In this document: positions 9,401 to 15,981 of the stretch, in pieces
Layout: the number at the start of each line of letters is the position of its first letter
Numbering within the stretch: the stretch's first letter is position 1
Assembly (NCBI GenBank): GCA_019634345.1
Contig: JAHQVL010000281.1
Location: forward strand, 1 to 37,454
Length of the DNA: 37,454 nucleotides
Direction of reading: 5' to 3'
DNA from: Rhodothermaceae bacterium
GTDB lineage: Bacteria > Bacteroidota > Rhodothermia > Rhodothermales > JAHQVL01
Position numbers and translations under genes: made by a program
The notes under the pieces: generated by a model
The model's database searches: none
What the model saw: the letters and a program-made list of their open reading frames with translations, nothing else
Told to the model about the DNA's origin: nothing

Positions 9401-11493
9401 GGAGAATTTAAGGGGGCATGAATGGTACCTTCTAATGAGGCAATTGATAGCCGGGCATCTTGATTCTCCGGATTCAACCATATATACCCATCCAACGAGT
9501 CTTGACTGATGGTGCCTCGAACTACATGATCTGTGTCCCAGTCAAGCGTAACAGATGGAATGTTGTTGATGGGTTGCCCAAAAAGAGTCGCTATACCTTC
9601 AATTTGAACTTGGGTAGCCTCACCACTCCTTTCAATCCTGAATTCACGTGGTGCTATAGGGATTCCAATTGCATCAAGCGTATAGAGAGACGATGAATCC
9701 ACTCTTGAAGCAACAATGCTCCCTTCGATTAATTCTCCTGTAGCAGCATCTATAATGACATTTTCTAGTTGGGCAGAAAAACGAGGCGGCTGTGAGTGAT
9801 AATTATTCTGAAGGTTTGGGAGCATAAGGTCTAGCGCTTCTGCTCTGTTGCCCGTTATCTCAAAAGTTTGACCCTTCTCCTCAAGGCTGACTAAAGCATT
9901 TGGGCCATTTTTAAGAGATATGTACCCAAGCTCTCCTCCGTCAATTAATAATCTATCTGGGAGCTGTGCAATTACAGGATCGCTCTGGCTTAGTAAATAA
10001 AATCCGGAAGGGTCCGCATATCCCTTAGCAACTCCATCTGCAGCAAAATCGATACGGCCGCTAGTGATAGTGAATGGGGAAAAATCAAGAACGAGGTCTT
10101 CAGAATAAGTGGCTGTCCATTGCTCTTTACCATAGCCTGAATAGGATACCTGGGCTAAATGACTGCCTTTTGGTTGAAGTCCACGCGAGTCAATCAGAAT
10201 ATCTGAACCAAGGTCCAGTAGCACCCCGTCATCAAGAGTCAAATCACTGCCAGAAGAAACCGCTTTATACCCCGAAAATGAATCGTTTAGTGGATTGATG
10301 GCTATTTCAAGTCCAAAAGCATCATCAATCAGAATAGCGCCTTCTATGATTCGCTGGGTCTCAACATCAATTAAAACACGTTCAAAAGTTGCATTGGTCT
10401 GCAGGCCCAGTAAGTCTATTGGCAAGTAGTCATCAAAGAAAAGTTCAACGTCACTGGCATCAATCTCCTGGTTGTTTTCGAAGTCATACCGAAGGAACGG
10501 AGAACTGATAGGAAAACTCCATGCTGTGAGTCCAGTACCAAGACCCTCGCCCAGTATGGAGAATGTATAAATCTCTGTTGCTCCGCGGTCAAGAATGGGC
10601 AATTGATCATTCACATCACGTGCTTGAACCTGCCATGCATACACTTTCCCTGGTTCGAGAGGAAGCTCGTTTGGCGAATATACAAAGGAAGTTTGCTCAA
10701 TGAGGGCTTTATGAGCTTGCTCAATATTGCTCTCGAGGGCTTGAGCGGGTGTTTGCTCTGAAAGTACCTCGGTAATGAGGAGTTCGTACTCCATGGTACT
10801 ACCCAGTGGAGCGCCTGTAACAGGGGTCCAGGAAAAAATAGGGAGTTGGGCTGATATATGTGCTTCGTTCGGAGGAGTCAGAAGCAGGGGAGGTTCTGCG
10901 TATCTAACAGTGAATAGCGCGACACCCGGTATAGAGGGAATGAGTGAGTTTGGATCTGTAGGTAATGCTTCGATCTTAAGTAAGTAGTCCCCTTCAGACA
11001 GAATGCCTGTATTCGCTAATTCAGGATTTAACTGACCAAGCCATTCATCGTAAGAAAGCGGAAATATAATAGCAGGATCATCGTCGAAGGTCGCATAAGA
11101 GTAGACGCCAGGCTCAAATGAAATAGGTTCAGAGTCCATTTCAATAAGCTGTTCTCCATCATGCTCAAGGGTAAGCTTAAATTGAAAAGGACGGGGTTGC
11201 CTTGTTGGACTTATAAAAACGAATTGCACTCTGAAGCTGCCCTGTCTGTATTTTCTTTCGAATTCAGAAAGGAGAGGAGACTCTAAAACGGGCGGAATTC
11301 CGTCAATCTGTACATAAACAGTACCCTGGGCATGGGATGAACGGGTAAGCAAGGAGCTTGCCCCTAATAAAGCAGTGGCAATCAGTACCGAGGTGAACAT
11401 AGAAAGAACAAACCCCAGCTTTTTTCGAGGATAATGATTCCTCGAAATGGCTCTAACAACATCCATAAGACTAAAAAAACGTGCTCTTCGCAT
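1..11493 (-). CDS. Giant secreted multidomain protein, 3' end outside window
   Basis: The frame was read codon by codon from ATG at 11491-11493 to the left edge with no stop, giving at least 3,831 residues. Residues 1-55 form a long signal peptide: basic start, hydrophobic core about 26-49, and SHA|QG as the likely cleavage site. An ATG at codon 10 is an alternative start. Residues about 57-200 are a beta-rich domain opening with IDGIPP, reminiscent of the TANFOR-type N-termini of Bacteroidota surface proteins (a weak resemblance). Residues about 205-320 look like an FN3-like module (PPNEAHIS...PIFSWTPV). Residues about 320-2230 are beta-rich with recurring phrases such as LPDRLLIDGG and LPERIALPG. 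Residues about 2230-2640 are charged and probably helical. From about residue 2676 there are ten tandem Ig/FN3-like modules. The start lies 2 nt after the stop of the upstream beta-barrel gene, so the two are probably co-translated. The function is unknown. A large adhesin or cell-surface fibre exported with the barrel is an inference. No anchoring or T9SS sorting signal can be judged because the C-terminus is missing. Confidence 0.85.
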   Translation of the reverse strand, partial: MRRARFFSLMDVVRAISRNHYPRKKLGFVLSMFTSVLIATALLGASSLLTRSSHAQGTVYVQIDGIPPVLESPLLSEFERKYRQGSFRVQFVFISPTRQPRPFQFKLTLEHDGEQLIEMDSEPISFEPGVYSYATFDDDPAIIFPLSYDEWLGQLNPELANTGILSEGDYLLKIEALPTDPNSLIPSIPGVALFTVRYAEPPLLLTPPNEAHISAQLPIFSWTPVTGAPLGSTMEYELLITEVLSEQTPAQALESNIEQAHKALIEQTSFVYSPNELPLEPGKVYAWQVQARDVNDQLPILDRGATEIYTFSILGEGLGTGLTAWSFPISSPFLRYDFENNQEIDASDVELFFDDYLPIDLLGLQTNATFERVLIDVETQRIIEGAILIDDAFGLEIAINPLNDSFSGYKAVSSGSDLTLDDGVLLDLGSDILIDSRGLQPKGSHLAQVSYSGYGKEQWTATYSEDLVLDFSPFTITSGRIDFAADGVAKGYADPSGFYLLSQSDPVIAQLPDRLLIDGGELGYISLKNGPNALVSLEEKGQTFEITGNRAEALDLMLPNLQNNYHSQPPRFSAQLENVIIDAATGELIEGSIVASRVDSSSLYTLDAIGIPIAPREFRIERSGEATQVQIEGIATLFGQPINNIPSVTLDWDTDHVVRGTISQDSLDGYIWLNPENQDARLSIASLEGTIHAPLNSPISSFQLDIEGQLELLAHSELAARADISATFDGHGYGTVHYFEATPLESSTAFAFNEHALFIDEISSFDIYYSPQKGIEYRAGLQSHIESQLIEGGSLIAPLQNTELTEMGISFPNQEIHEGIPGFQPAIFNQGKNRLELAAVRIPATQLSTNETEGADTDFLTPEYDFELQLLSDAQPSFSLSMIPFTVQSATLQDGIVSGPILAYTFNEPLVWHFNAGVFEIHSLSGSLLAQEGKESENLFYSGVVHLAGTQESSPCETPAFYLTQKERSLDGYSTSFTPCTPFTTGRFSVELGESTLRVQTSDATPSFFLEGELLDIASLTGGSNSLKSPGQITLDLSTNTVVSAEAEINRIDIQVPYNEPLYTITLEEVVLNEEGFSIQSEDPIEAQSLIDGEPHSIKIDNEFTLGWLPEISNRGRSELIKSDVEDEVVTGFFDHAGFHPLANSSEAELPERIALPGVVEAYLVFADDEDSAVKIGKKTRDGTELTSSSEQSVFLSIPFFSDQADPVLFPVSIDILLNDAFAYTNGEIAGNYESDPIDLEDAGYPLRIRSIKFDPNHPEGHRLHLEGELRNPEKEAEDADGQTYFPFDATLSPNGFSVILTATSTTNVYPDVLDLKIRELTVDHSKAPGETVRFYGELISPLFSSPQRQTYIGIEGSYDARSSDWRYELASYQPSILPIGATQLHVDSRSGYSLNSDSELDVTIAGTFKYAGMLDPGFTLGAILDIGENGIELWPNDDLWIQQPLFGGILSTSIDALDIVYDADNNRVLTTIDGAFIPQLSVENSNDNVIPFSGIQLSSEGTLSITGDQLDQTSNTTTETEALELLTNLSPIKLINDAFLIESLRLVNDSTGLNLDLSGRVTLPNYRSYAPGRNLSDLNPTLPVSMTIGYDGTIEKDKTFWNGQELAGLQPQSASSNQGINYSAVDLDFDPRIPSQAQILASATLSIENFVTASNANQESSLSIQPQHSALEDHVSLSLGSHSDPNSHPGIRIQEQATINYLITDYPTVEKPLFKLRGDLTDVYATKISLDNSAEPIFTVSGRSMLTVDGFSGYFPIKDMTIDPRGVTDLGSLSAPSALAFQNIASFELNCFENQQNSVSALRQRRNDPQKPSSRSVTSPVDGPFDAQIRFGTFCGSSLPITLTDRWFAGTFDEFNVSNDTFSSTSLQVNGVDVQFSDIASFKGTFTFDDTSTLPYFQMDGETLYQGVELTSTGSLKSRNGLPSLSILFSPARQPLEIIPNFGYARIPGGGIFFRPTESEIELVSLALNERSNNSFSSNYPGTTNSSELNISDQLSLVTPVEFALESGRASLDFNGIGVLRETEQFTYLDLDGAFYDDNEKLRTDLFLVQREGLNSTNPSLLFEGLSNISLNYSTVVGGVIPGNFSLSYSPDSALSWSANGYSEFILSDTIKLPGHFLMNPSGFALTLQDEIDIDKGHFSVDDEISVFLWQLREQEEIQGYTSFTSSIDLLPGYMLNEDRMNGALIKDRDEYQFYAARNQYADVPFIFNGPIDPWLAFQDGGTFGGDARNSVFLRMLQDARASSQKISGLTEQATSSLQNALDLQKTISESPIASKEFSLFSKSRSTRSQVGQRIEQLGSSVLSESYPSALQSILKDLYDDENHPELNYVREQAYASEEASEALAKMRSSIDQARKSADLDIYSFQTISPRPLLWLADNVDLTPELEDSPFTIPEDAEALNLSDASFQIDLGIASAQTRSLIAFKQNNESIDSQFIRAIGGLENNLVNLKTVRTPEQAFDFESANGSIRQFYAQQISDDWTMLEWSKQKTDWLTSRESTIEEGIRTQFAQLSRLEDAQEKLKKAAIDQYNLAVEIGENTSWQREDLPEGTSYTQYVNTLSEDDVEAEFVLSAKNMWFDAPLASLTELSDSLTSLISERIDQFEVHSDTLNKVSDNFSKALDPLYDVQTQYTTTLFGMADEYRIWRSSIRGLDPDAVDYSFQFTPYRGNYRILAEDLTPPVINDIVVSPSIEGFLSHTSIEWETDHPVELAEISLSVSEDTSSTTYFTSLATSSSTSYFTTKSDSEKTEKDISLTLRVRGAGGVPVIKQGQFSVDVSPTEQANAQQEITLVPFDSSPPPSPTISGLEYSSYFGETPNTLQFKVEALRDIDSGIERVEYKIENENGKDLIQDWTSLPFSTTYFGGRVVETSLPVQEDEITVKISVRITNGSGLTSIAAEELELDLDVSPPTSSVKTLLYYDEFENTNQNSLAVEVIDIADQESGIDRVEYTITKEAQANLANAIWDEFLTLPNRPQRTGSQTIYLPLADEFITDASNNLSIFIRATNGAGLQNVIRETIQIPGKDTSSPTEPSVTLEHTGFYSVDNPNQLRIIVGNSSDFESGIGRVLYRVLDGQNGQVIYDWDDFLIISPGFPTYIIPTTDKHISLPRFDTSRSIIVEVQSYNRAGLASTKAIRFLQTELDLTPPTEPQVSATYYSAKSPFYPNSILLDVGRIEDKEAPIVSVEYRIVNIESPQRNQEWIPLDLGNQSTQTFPGYSSVIAATSLAPNTNHIIQVRATNLQGLSNTVDVALEMDADDTPPVTPALLLNYTVEPELNLGNLELTIGESRDPQSFISRVRYRISDLQQVDSLLLNWQEVSLDQTSNQFDGVSVQHNVPLLNSTSRYLVDVEVINGMGLSSRSSAIIDHNLINAAHLQQESSASIDLFYFDSTNEIRSSDLEVIVHLHDNFLHDVDSLQYRIDYTNDETAEETTGSRSSSTWTTIQNPKSNKAGQYRFYAPVQAMGELFSATAHVRLFAEGSSIVESEHSIVVSNTPDITPPSNPDFDVINYGVHHPSRANQLDLVINAVEDTQSRISEVSYRLVNKENGSESLIDWTPISFDTSAGLFSPRIVSLDLPEFNESVLLAVEVRSTNGNNLTATSELPVSVIVDTTPPVFEDTDIFVRRSNSQPALNQLYIQLFGVSDQESQISSIDYRVSIEQDSSELIIDWTPIDVPNIQHVSFPEIQHDLPESEHGYTVLVELKATNLAGLTTNFSETIKLDNDTSPPQIQDIEATYKLTISGSGYVLIEPGSFRDPESQITHIEYRIVDATDELVYQEWKSIPLQKDIRVQVNPITIPRLLLPFDATREVNIEFRAFNGFGLSEIRRTTLEVP

Positions 11494-11495
11494 AG

Positions 11496-13256
11496 TTAGA
11501 AACGGTGTTCAATCCGTAAGGTGGATTGTAATTCGCTGAAGTTGCCTCTAAGAGGTTGATTTGTCTGAAATCCCCGGACCATAAGCCGGATGATATCTCT
11601 GGATGTGAATCTATAGGTACTGTTTAATGTGAAGGTCCACTGGGTAGACTTCTCTGTTCTGTTCAAATCTTCTTCTAGGGTGGATATAGATTTTAAGTCG
11701 AGGGTCGTGCGGGAAAACCCACTGAGTAGGCCGGCGCTCAATTTCCGTTCAAAAAAGGAGTAATTAATGCCCGTTTGAAGTCCTACAGCTTTAACATCAG
11801 AATAAGTAGAGCTGCTATTGATCAGGCTTACAGAGGAATTCAGAGCAAGCCCTGAAGCAAGAATAACAGCATGACTTAGTGAGGTGCTGGAGTTATTGAA
11901 GCCGATCGAAGACGATGGAAGGTCTGACTGAGTGCTGGTTTTGTCAGACAAGGACTGGAAGGAGAGTGTCATCGAAAAACGATGAGATAGCCCGTTTAAC
12001 TGTGTACTCAACGTGGGAGCTATCATGAAAGAGTTCGTGACAAACCGCTGATTTAGGAATGCTAATGCAGGATCGTCAAGCAGGGACTCATTCTTGTTTG
12101 ACATTCTTAAGTATGCCGCATTCAAGAATAACGAGGGAGAGATCTGCGCTTGCGTATTAAACCTGATTTGATTTCGCTTGAGCGTCGCATTTCTGACATT
12201 ATCCAGGTTATTGCGCCTGGAAGTGAAATCAATACCAAATTGAACCTTCTTATCCAGCAGGCGAAATTTAGGATTAAATCGAAAGACGGCCTGATCACTA
12301 CGTGTGTAAGGGCGTCCTAGTGACACAAAGCCCGGATTGATTCGCTCATAAGAGGTAAGCAAATTTAATTGATCCAGGTACGGAGAAACCGACTCGGAAA
12401 AATCTAAATGGGTGTAGCGGAGAGTAAATGCAGAAGCAAAATCAAATCGACTACCGACACGGGGCGTAAAAAGGCCAAAAAAGCCAGGTGTGTCGCTGGA
12501 CTCATTACGTGATGATCGAGTATCTCCAGAAAATGCAGAAGCAGTTACTTCTCCATTAATAGACAGCCTGTTTTCAAGCAGTTTTAGCCCAAATGCAGGC
12601 GTAATCAACGCGTTTTCTGCCGGCGTGACAAAGGTCGAGTTCGTTAAAGATGACGCTTTGTCCCTGGCCAATAAACCCGAGAGATGAACGTAGTTTTTGT
12701 TTTCTGAACCAATGCCTACCCTGGCCGAGAACATGTTTCTCTGGAACGTAGGCCGGCGGATGACAGCCCCGATGCCTGTGTCTACGGCTCGTTGGGATTG
12801 CCCCAGCAAAAAGGCGAGGTGGATATTATCTCTACTGTATCGAACATGGCCCCCGCGAATGGTTGCACCATTCAGGCCAAATTTATTGAAGTTTGGACTA
12901 AAGAAACCCAGAGTACCAAACCAATTCTTGTAGGCTGCGGAGAATGCAAATCTATTTTGCGATTGTTTTATTCGCTCGTCATCGGTCGAGAATAAAAAAT
13001 CCAGGCTATATCGTGCGCTATTCCAGGTGGCCGTTGTTTTTGCGAAAATTTGACCACTCCCGTTAGGCCGGCGGTCATTAATGCCATTAGCGCGGTATGT
13101 ATCAGTACGAATACCTACTGTGCCGCCCAATGTCACCGGGCCCAGGTTTGTGGACGGGCGTCTAGATTGTGCCTTGCTGAATTGAAATGCTAAAATCTGA
13201 AGTACAAATACAATACAAAAGGCACTAAGTACTCTTTGTTGAGGGAAGCAGCGCAA
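11496..13256 (-). CDS. Outer-membrane beta-barrel (porin-like) protein, 586 aa
   Basis: The apparent start is TTG at 13254-13256. It gives a good signal peptide: a basic, polar start, then hydrophobic residues about 10-25, ending FSKAQS. The mature part is a continuous series of amphipathic segments rich in Tyr, Phe, Asn and Ser, with glycine-rich turns (for example FGTLGFFSPNFNKFG). It ends in RIEHRF, a C-terminal phenylalanine as expected for a BAM substrate. No plug, TonB box or SusC/PorV signature was recognised, so a specific family cannot be given. The stop is 2 nt from the ATG of the giant secreted protein, which suggests the barrel helps export, anchor or display that partner; this is inferred from position only. 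No in-frame ATG precedes the TTG within the signal-peptide region. No obvious Shine-Dalgarno site is present, which is usual in this phylum. Confidence 0.8.
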   Translation of the reverse strand: MRCFPQQRVLSAFCIVFVLQILAFQFSKAQSRRPSTNLGPVTLGGTVGIRTDTYRANGINDRRPNGSGQIFAKTTATWNSARYSLDFLFSTDDERIKQSQNRFAFSAAYKNWFGTLGFFSPNFNKFGLNGATIRGGHVRYSRDNIHLAFLLGQSQRAVDTGIGAVIRRPTFQRNMFSARVGIGSENKNYVHLSGLLARDKASSLTNSTFVTPAENALITPAFGLKLLENRLSINGEVTASAFSGDTRSSRNESSDTPGFFGLFTPRVGSRFDFASAFTLRYTHLDFSESVSPYLDQLNLLTSYERINPGFVSLGRPYTRSDQAVFRFNPKFRLLDKKVQFGIDFTSRRNNLDNVRNATLKRNQIRFNTQAQISPSLFLNAAYLRMSNKNESLLDDPALAFLNQRFVTNSFMIAPTLSTQLNGLSHRFSMTLSFQSLSDKTSTQSDLPSSSIGFNNSSTSLSHAVILASGLALNSSVSLINSSSTYSDVKAVGLQTGINYSFFERKLSAGLLSGFSRTTLDLKSISTLEEDLNRTEKSTQWTFTLNSTYRFTSRDIIRLMVRGFQTNQPLRGNFSELQSTLRIEHRF

Positions 13257-13396
13257 AATCGAACGGTAAATTAAAAGGATTCAGTGAACGAAACTGAACC
13301 AGATATTCTGTGAACAAGCGAAATCAATGTCTCTTGCAATTAAAAGGGTCTCTGTCTTTGATTGATATCTCTATGCGGCTCTATGGGCAGTCGAGA

Positions 13397-13435
13397 AATG
13401 ATTCATGATCGATTGGGAGGCTGCCATGAATCATT
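13397..13435. repeat. Perfect 11-bp inverted repeat
   Basis: AATGATTCATG (13397-13407) is matched exactly by CATGAATCATT (13425-13435) across a 17-nt spacer. It lies about 140-180 bp upstream of the beta-barrel gene. There is no T-run on either side, so an operator-like site is as plausible as a hairpin in RNA. Confidence 0.5.
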
Positions 13436-13608
13436 AGGCAAAGAGGTAAGTGGTCAAAGGTGAAATTTGTGACTATGCAACTAGACAAATTCTGTAATTT
13501 AATAGAGTAGGATAAGTGCGTGTAGATACAATGAGCTAAGTATTATACTCACAGCAAATACGCTTTTGGCGCAAATGGGAATAGATAGTTTGACGTTGGA
13601 AGCAAAGA

Positions 13609-13633
13609 CTACTTTTATGGGCAATAAAAGTAG
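13609..13633 (-). terminator. Perfect 10-bp hairpin, possible terminator of the TPR gene
   Basis: CTACTTTTAT (13609-13618) pairs exactly with ATAAAAGTAG (13624-13633) around the 5-nt loop GGGCA. Read on the minus strand it lies about 170 nt after the TPR stop and is followed by a weakly T-rich stretch (TCTTTGCTTCC). That is consistent with, but does not prove, factor-independent termination. Confidence 0.4.
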
Positions 13634-13801
13634 CAAGAATTAGTAGGGTAAGCGTTTTAAACAACCAATACTCCTTACATGAATACTACGTTTGAGGAAA
13701 GTATTAGGCGGTTTAATTTAGGTGCTAAACCTGGATTATCTGTTTGGTAGAGTAATAGTAACGATGTGTGCTATATAGTATTCTTGATGTGAGCGTATTT
13801 T

Positions 13802-14281
13802 CTATTGAAGAGCATACATTTGGGCGCGCTGGTAATAATTCATTGCCTCAGCGTGTTGCTTGAATGCTCGGCAGGCTTCAGCAGCCATGAAATATACTTG
13901 AGAAGGATCTGCGTTGTATTGCGCTGGAGGTACTTCATCATGAAGCCCTTCAAGTAATTCTGCAGCGTATACAAAAGACTCGGCAGCTGTTCTTTGATCT
14001 CCTTGTTGCCATCTGGCTCGGCCAGCAAGGTGATGGATGAGTGGTTCGTGTTCTGCTATTAATAATGCAGCTTCTGCGTGAGCGAGTGCTTCCTCGTATC
14101 TTTCTTGAAGAATTGCAAGTTGAATTGCCTCTACACGAGCACCGAGTGCTTCATCCGCAGAAAGTTCATTAAAATTAAGATTGCCAAACAACATGAAAGC
14201 TTCGTCCAACTGTCCCTCATCAAGTAAACGGCATGCTGTGCTGTATGATGTGGTGGCGGCATTGTTTACGAGTGTATGCAT
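13802..14281 (-). CDS. Small TPR-repeat protein, 159 aa
   Basis: There is no signal peptide or membrane segment, so the protein is probably cytoplasmic. The sequence is almost all alpha-helical with TPR spacing: about residues 15-45 (ACRLLDEGQLDEAFMLF), 48-80 (AILQERYEEALAHAEAALLI), 81-112 (HHLAGRARWQQGDQRTAAESF) and 125-157 (MAAEACRAFKQHAEAMNYYQRA). These are about four consecutive helix pairs, and they should form a protein-binding scaffold. The partner is unknown. The gene stands alone on the minus strand, with gene-poor DNA on both sides. The ATG at 14279-14281 is the first start in frame and leaves a complete first repeat. Confidence 0.75.
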   Translation of the reverse strand: MHTLVNNAATTSYSTACRLLDEGQLDEAFMLFGNLNFNELSADEALGARVEAIQLAILQERYEEALAHAEAALLIAEHEPLIHHLAGRARWQQGDQRTAAESFVYAAELLEGLHDEVPPAQYNADPSQVYFMAAEACRAFKQHAEAMNYYQRAQMYALQ

Positions 14282-14773
14282 GGAGTATATCTTAATGTTG
14301 ATTTCTATCAGTATTTAAGTGTTGCCTATATCCGGCTTGATTGTGGGTTCTAATTAATACAAGCTAAAGCACTAAATTGTCACGAATCTGTGCAATTTGC
14401 GTCGCGATGATCTCTTAAATTCTCTATCACTTGTAGGTGAATAGATTGGAGGCAATTGGTCAAAGACCCATAGCCTGGAAGGGAGTGAAGTGTGTAAAAC
14501 TGTCGATAAAAGGAGCAATAAAGAGGAAATATGAATCCAGAAGGTTGTGTGTGGAGGAGTCATATTGGGTAGTTTTTTAGCTAAACAGTCCTTTTTCAGC
14601 GCCAAATGACTAATTTGAGGGTGCTGGCTTTTTAGCGTCATGTAATGGAGTTTGCCAGGTATTCACTTATTTGTTTTCAAAGTAAAACATTATGAAAAGG
14701 GGCAAACCTATTGATCATTTCAGGGCTAAAAAGAGTATGAGTGTGAACCATCCAGAAAGAGGAACGAAGCGAG
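14282..14773. other. 492-bp intergenic region, no supported gene
   Basis: This is a divergent region between the TPR gene (minus) and the pseudouridine synthase gene (plus), so it should hold promoters for both. An 89-codon minus-strand frame exists at 14372-14641, but its composition is not gene-like. No tRNA or strong hairpin was found. Confidence 0.4.
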
Positions 14774-15508
14774 ATGCCTAAGCGCATTCATTCTAGAAAT
14801 ACCCCTGAACAGCCTGAGTTATTTGAAGACTCCTCGATACTGTATTTGGACAACCACTTGTTGGTCATCAATAAACCCGCAGGTGTGCTGGTTCAAGGTG
14901 ATGCTTCTGGTGACCTTGACTTATTAACCGCCGGTAAAGCCTTTCTCAAAGAACGATTCAATAAACCGGGAAATGTTTTTCTAGGTCTCGTCCATCGGTT
15001 GGATAGGCCAGTGTCCGGCGTTATGGTTTTTGCGCGTACGTCTAAGGCTGCCTCTCGGCTTTCTAATCAGTTTAGAGCGCGAACTGTACAGAAACGGTAT
15101 GTCGCAATGGTGAAGGGAAGGATGACAGGCAATGGGACGCTTATAGATTACGTAAGGAAGGACCATCGCACTGTCCGAATTGTTGACGAGAACCATCCTA
15201 AAGGACTACGCGCAGAATTGTCCTACAAGGTGTTAAAACATATAAAAGACCGCTCTATAGTAATGGTAAAACTAGCCACTGGCAGGCCCCACCAAATAAG
15301 GGTTCAACTGGCAAATCAAGGATTTCCGATCATTGGTGATTTTAAGTATGGGGCGAAAGAAGAGCTTGATGGATGGAATTTGGCCTTACACAGTGGACTC
15401 CTTGAAATTGAACACCCAACCCGCCAGGAACGAATGAAATGGAGTGCTCCCGTGCCGGATATCTGGAAAAACTGGTTTTCGGGAGGAATTGATACCGTAA
15501 CTGATTGA
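14774..15508 (+). CDS. RluA-family RNA pseudouridine synthase, 244 aa
   Basis: This enzyme isomerises uridine to pseudouridine in rRNA or tRNA. The family signature HRLDRPVSGVMVF is present, with catalytic Asp77 (codon 15002-15004). The upstream NKPAGVLVQ motif and the downstream GRPHQIRVQLA and DFKYGA motifs are also typical of the RluA fold. There is no N-terminal S4 domain, so it is a short RluA/TruC-like form; the target uridine cannot be read from sequence. The ATG is preceded by an AGAGGAA stretch about 12 nt upstream, an acceptable ribosome site. The gene converges with the 98-aa gene, with 5 nt between the stops. Confidence 0.9.
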   Translation: MPKRIHSRNTPEQPELFEDSSILYLDNHLLVINKPAGVLVQGDASGDLDLLTAGKAFLKERFNKPGNVFLGLVHRLDRPVSGVMVFARTSKAASRLSNQFRARTVQKRYVAMVKGRMTGNGTLIDYVRKDHRTVRIVDENHPKGLRAELSYKVLKHIKDRSIVMVKLATGRPHQIRVQLANQGFPIIGDFKYGAKEELDGWNLALHSGLLEIEHPTRQERMKWSAPVPDIWKNWFSGGIDTVTD

Positions 15509-15513
15509 TTCAA

Positions 15514-15810
15514 TTACAGTGAGGGTGGAATGCGTTGTACGCGTACCGCCTTACTTTCTACTGGGCCCGGCAAAACACACACCGTGTCATTTCTCGACGG
15601 ATCCAGGACAATTGGGACAAACTGATATGTTTCGAATTTTCCTTCGCTACGATTAAAGCGTTGGCTCATGGCTCTAACCATTAGGTCATAGGAATTAGAA
15701 CCTAGAAGAATGTATTTAGCCTCCATGCCGCCTTCTCGTAAATTGCGAATCCCGTCATTGACAAAATCCAGGATCTGCGATTCGTTAGGAGCGTATTCAA
15801 CAATAGTCAT
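15514..15810 (-). CDS. 98-aa conserved-looking protein, possible minimal HK97/A-domain encapsulin-like fold
   Basis: This is a compact soluble alpha/beta protein with no signal peptide. An N-terminal amphipathic helix (residues about 8-27, ESQILDFVNDGIRNLREGG) is followed by a strand (KYILLGSNSYDLMVRAM), a helix, and a beta-rich end with VPIVLDPSRNDTVCVLPGP. The order helix, xILLGxxSY, helix, then (V/I)xIxxDP...VLPGP resembles, from memory, the small archaeal DUF1884 (A-domain, family 4 encapsulin) proteins of about 100 aa and the A-domain of HK97-like shells. This is a fold-level guess, not a confirmed homology. It is divergent from hemF (start-to-start gap about 170 nt) and convergent with the pseudouridine synthase gene. 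Its codon pattern looks like its neighbours. Confidence 0.6.
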   Translation of the reverse strand: MTIVEYAPNESQILDFVNDGIRNLREGGMEAKYILLGSNSYDLMVRAMSQRFNRSEGKFETYQFVPIVLDPSRNDTVCVLPGPVESKAVRVQRIPPSL

Positions 15811-15981
15811 ATTTCGTACGTTCAGAAATAATTCGAAAGATTGCTCAATGGATAGTGTGTCTCATCGGTGCATCAATTCGGTCGATGACACATGCAATTA
15901 AGACACTTCTTAAAATTATAAACCTAAGATAGAGTGGTAGACCAAGATTCCCAAGGCAACATTCAGACAGCGTCGCCATCA

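Larger units (their letters stand above)
13257..13801. other. 545-bp intergenic region with two inverted repeats
   Basis: This region separates the start of the beta-barrel operon from the stop of the TPR gene, both on the minus strand. No open frame with gene-like composition was seen. It is AT-rich and holds two perfect inverted repeats (13397-13435 and 13609-13633), listed separately. It should contain the promoter of the beta-barrel/giant-protein operon, but no convincing TTG...TAnnTTTG Bacteroidota-type promoter could be picked out. Confidence 0.5.

Noticed and set aside
14372..14641. 89-codon minus-strand frame with a hydrophobic stretch
   Set aside because: Composition is unlike its neighbours, it has no family motif, and it fills a region that should hold divergent promoters. 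Kept as intergenic.
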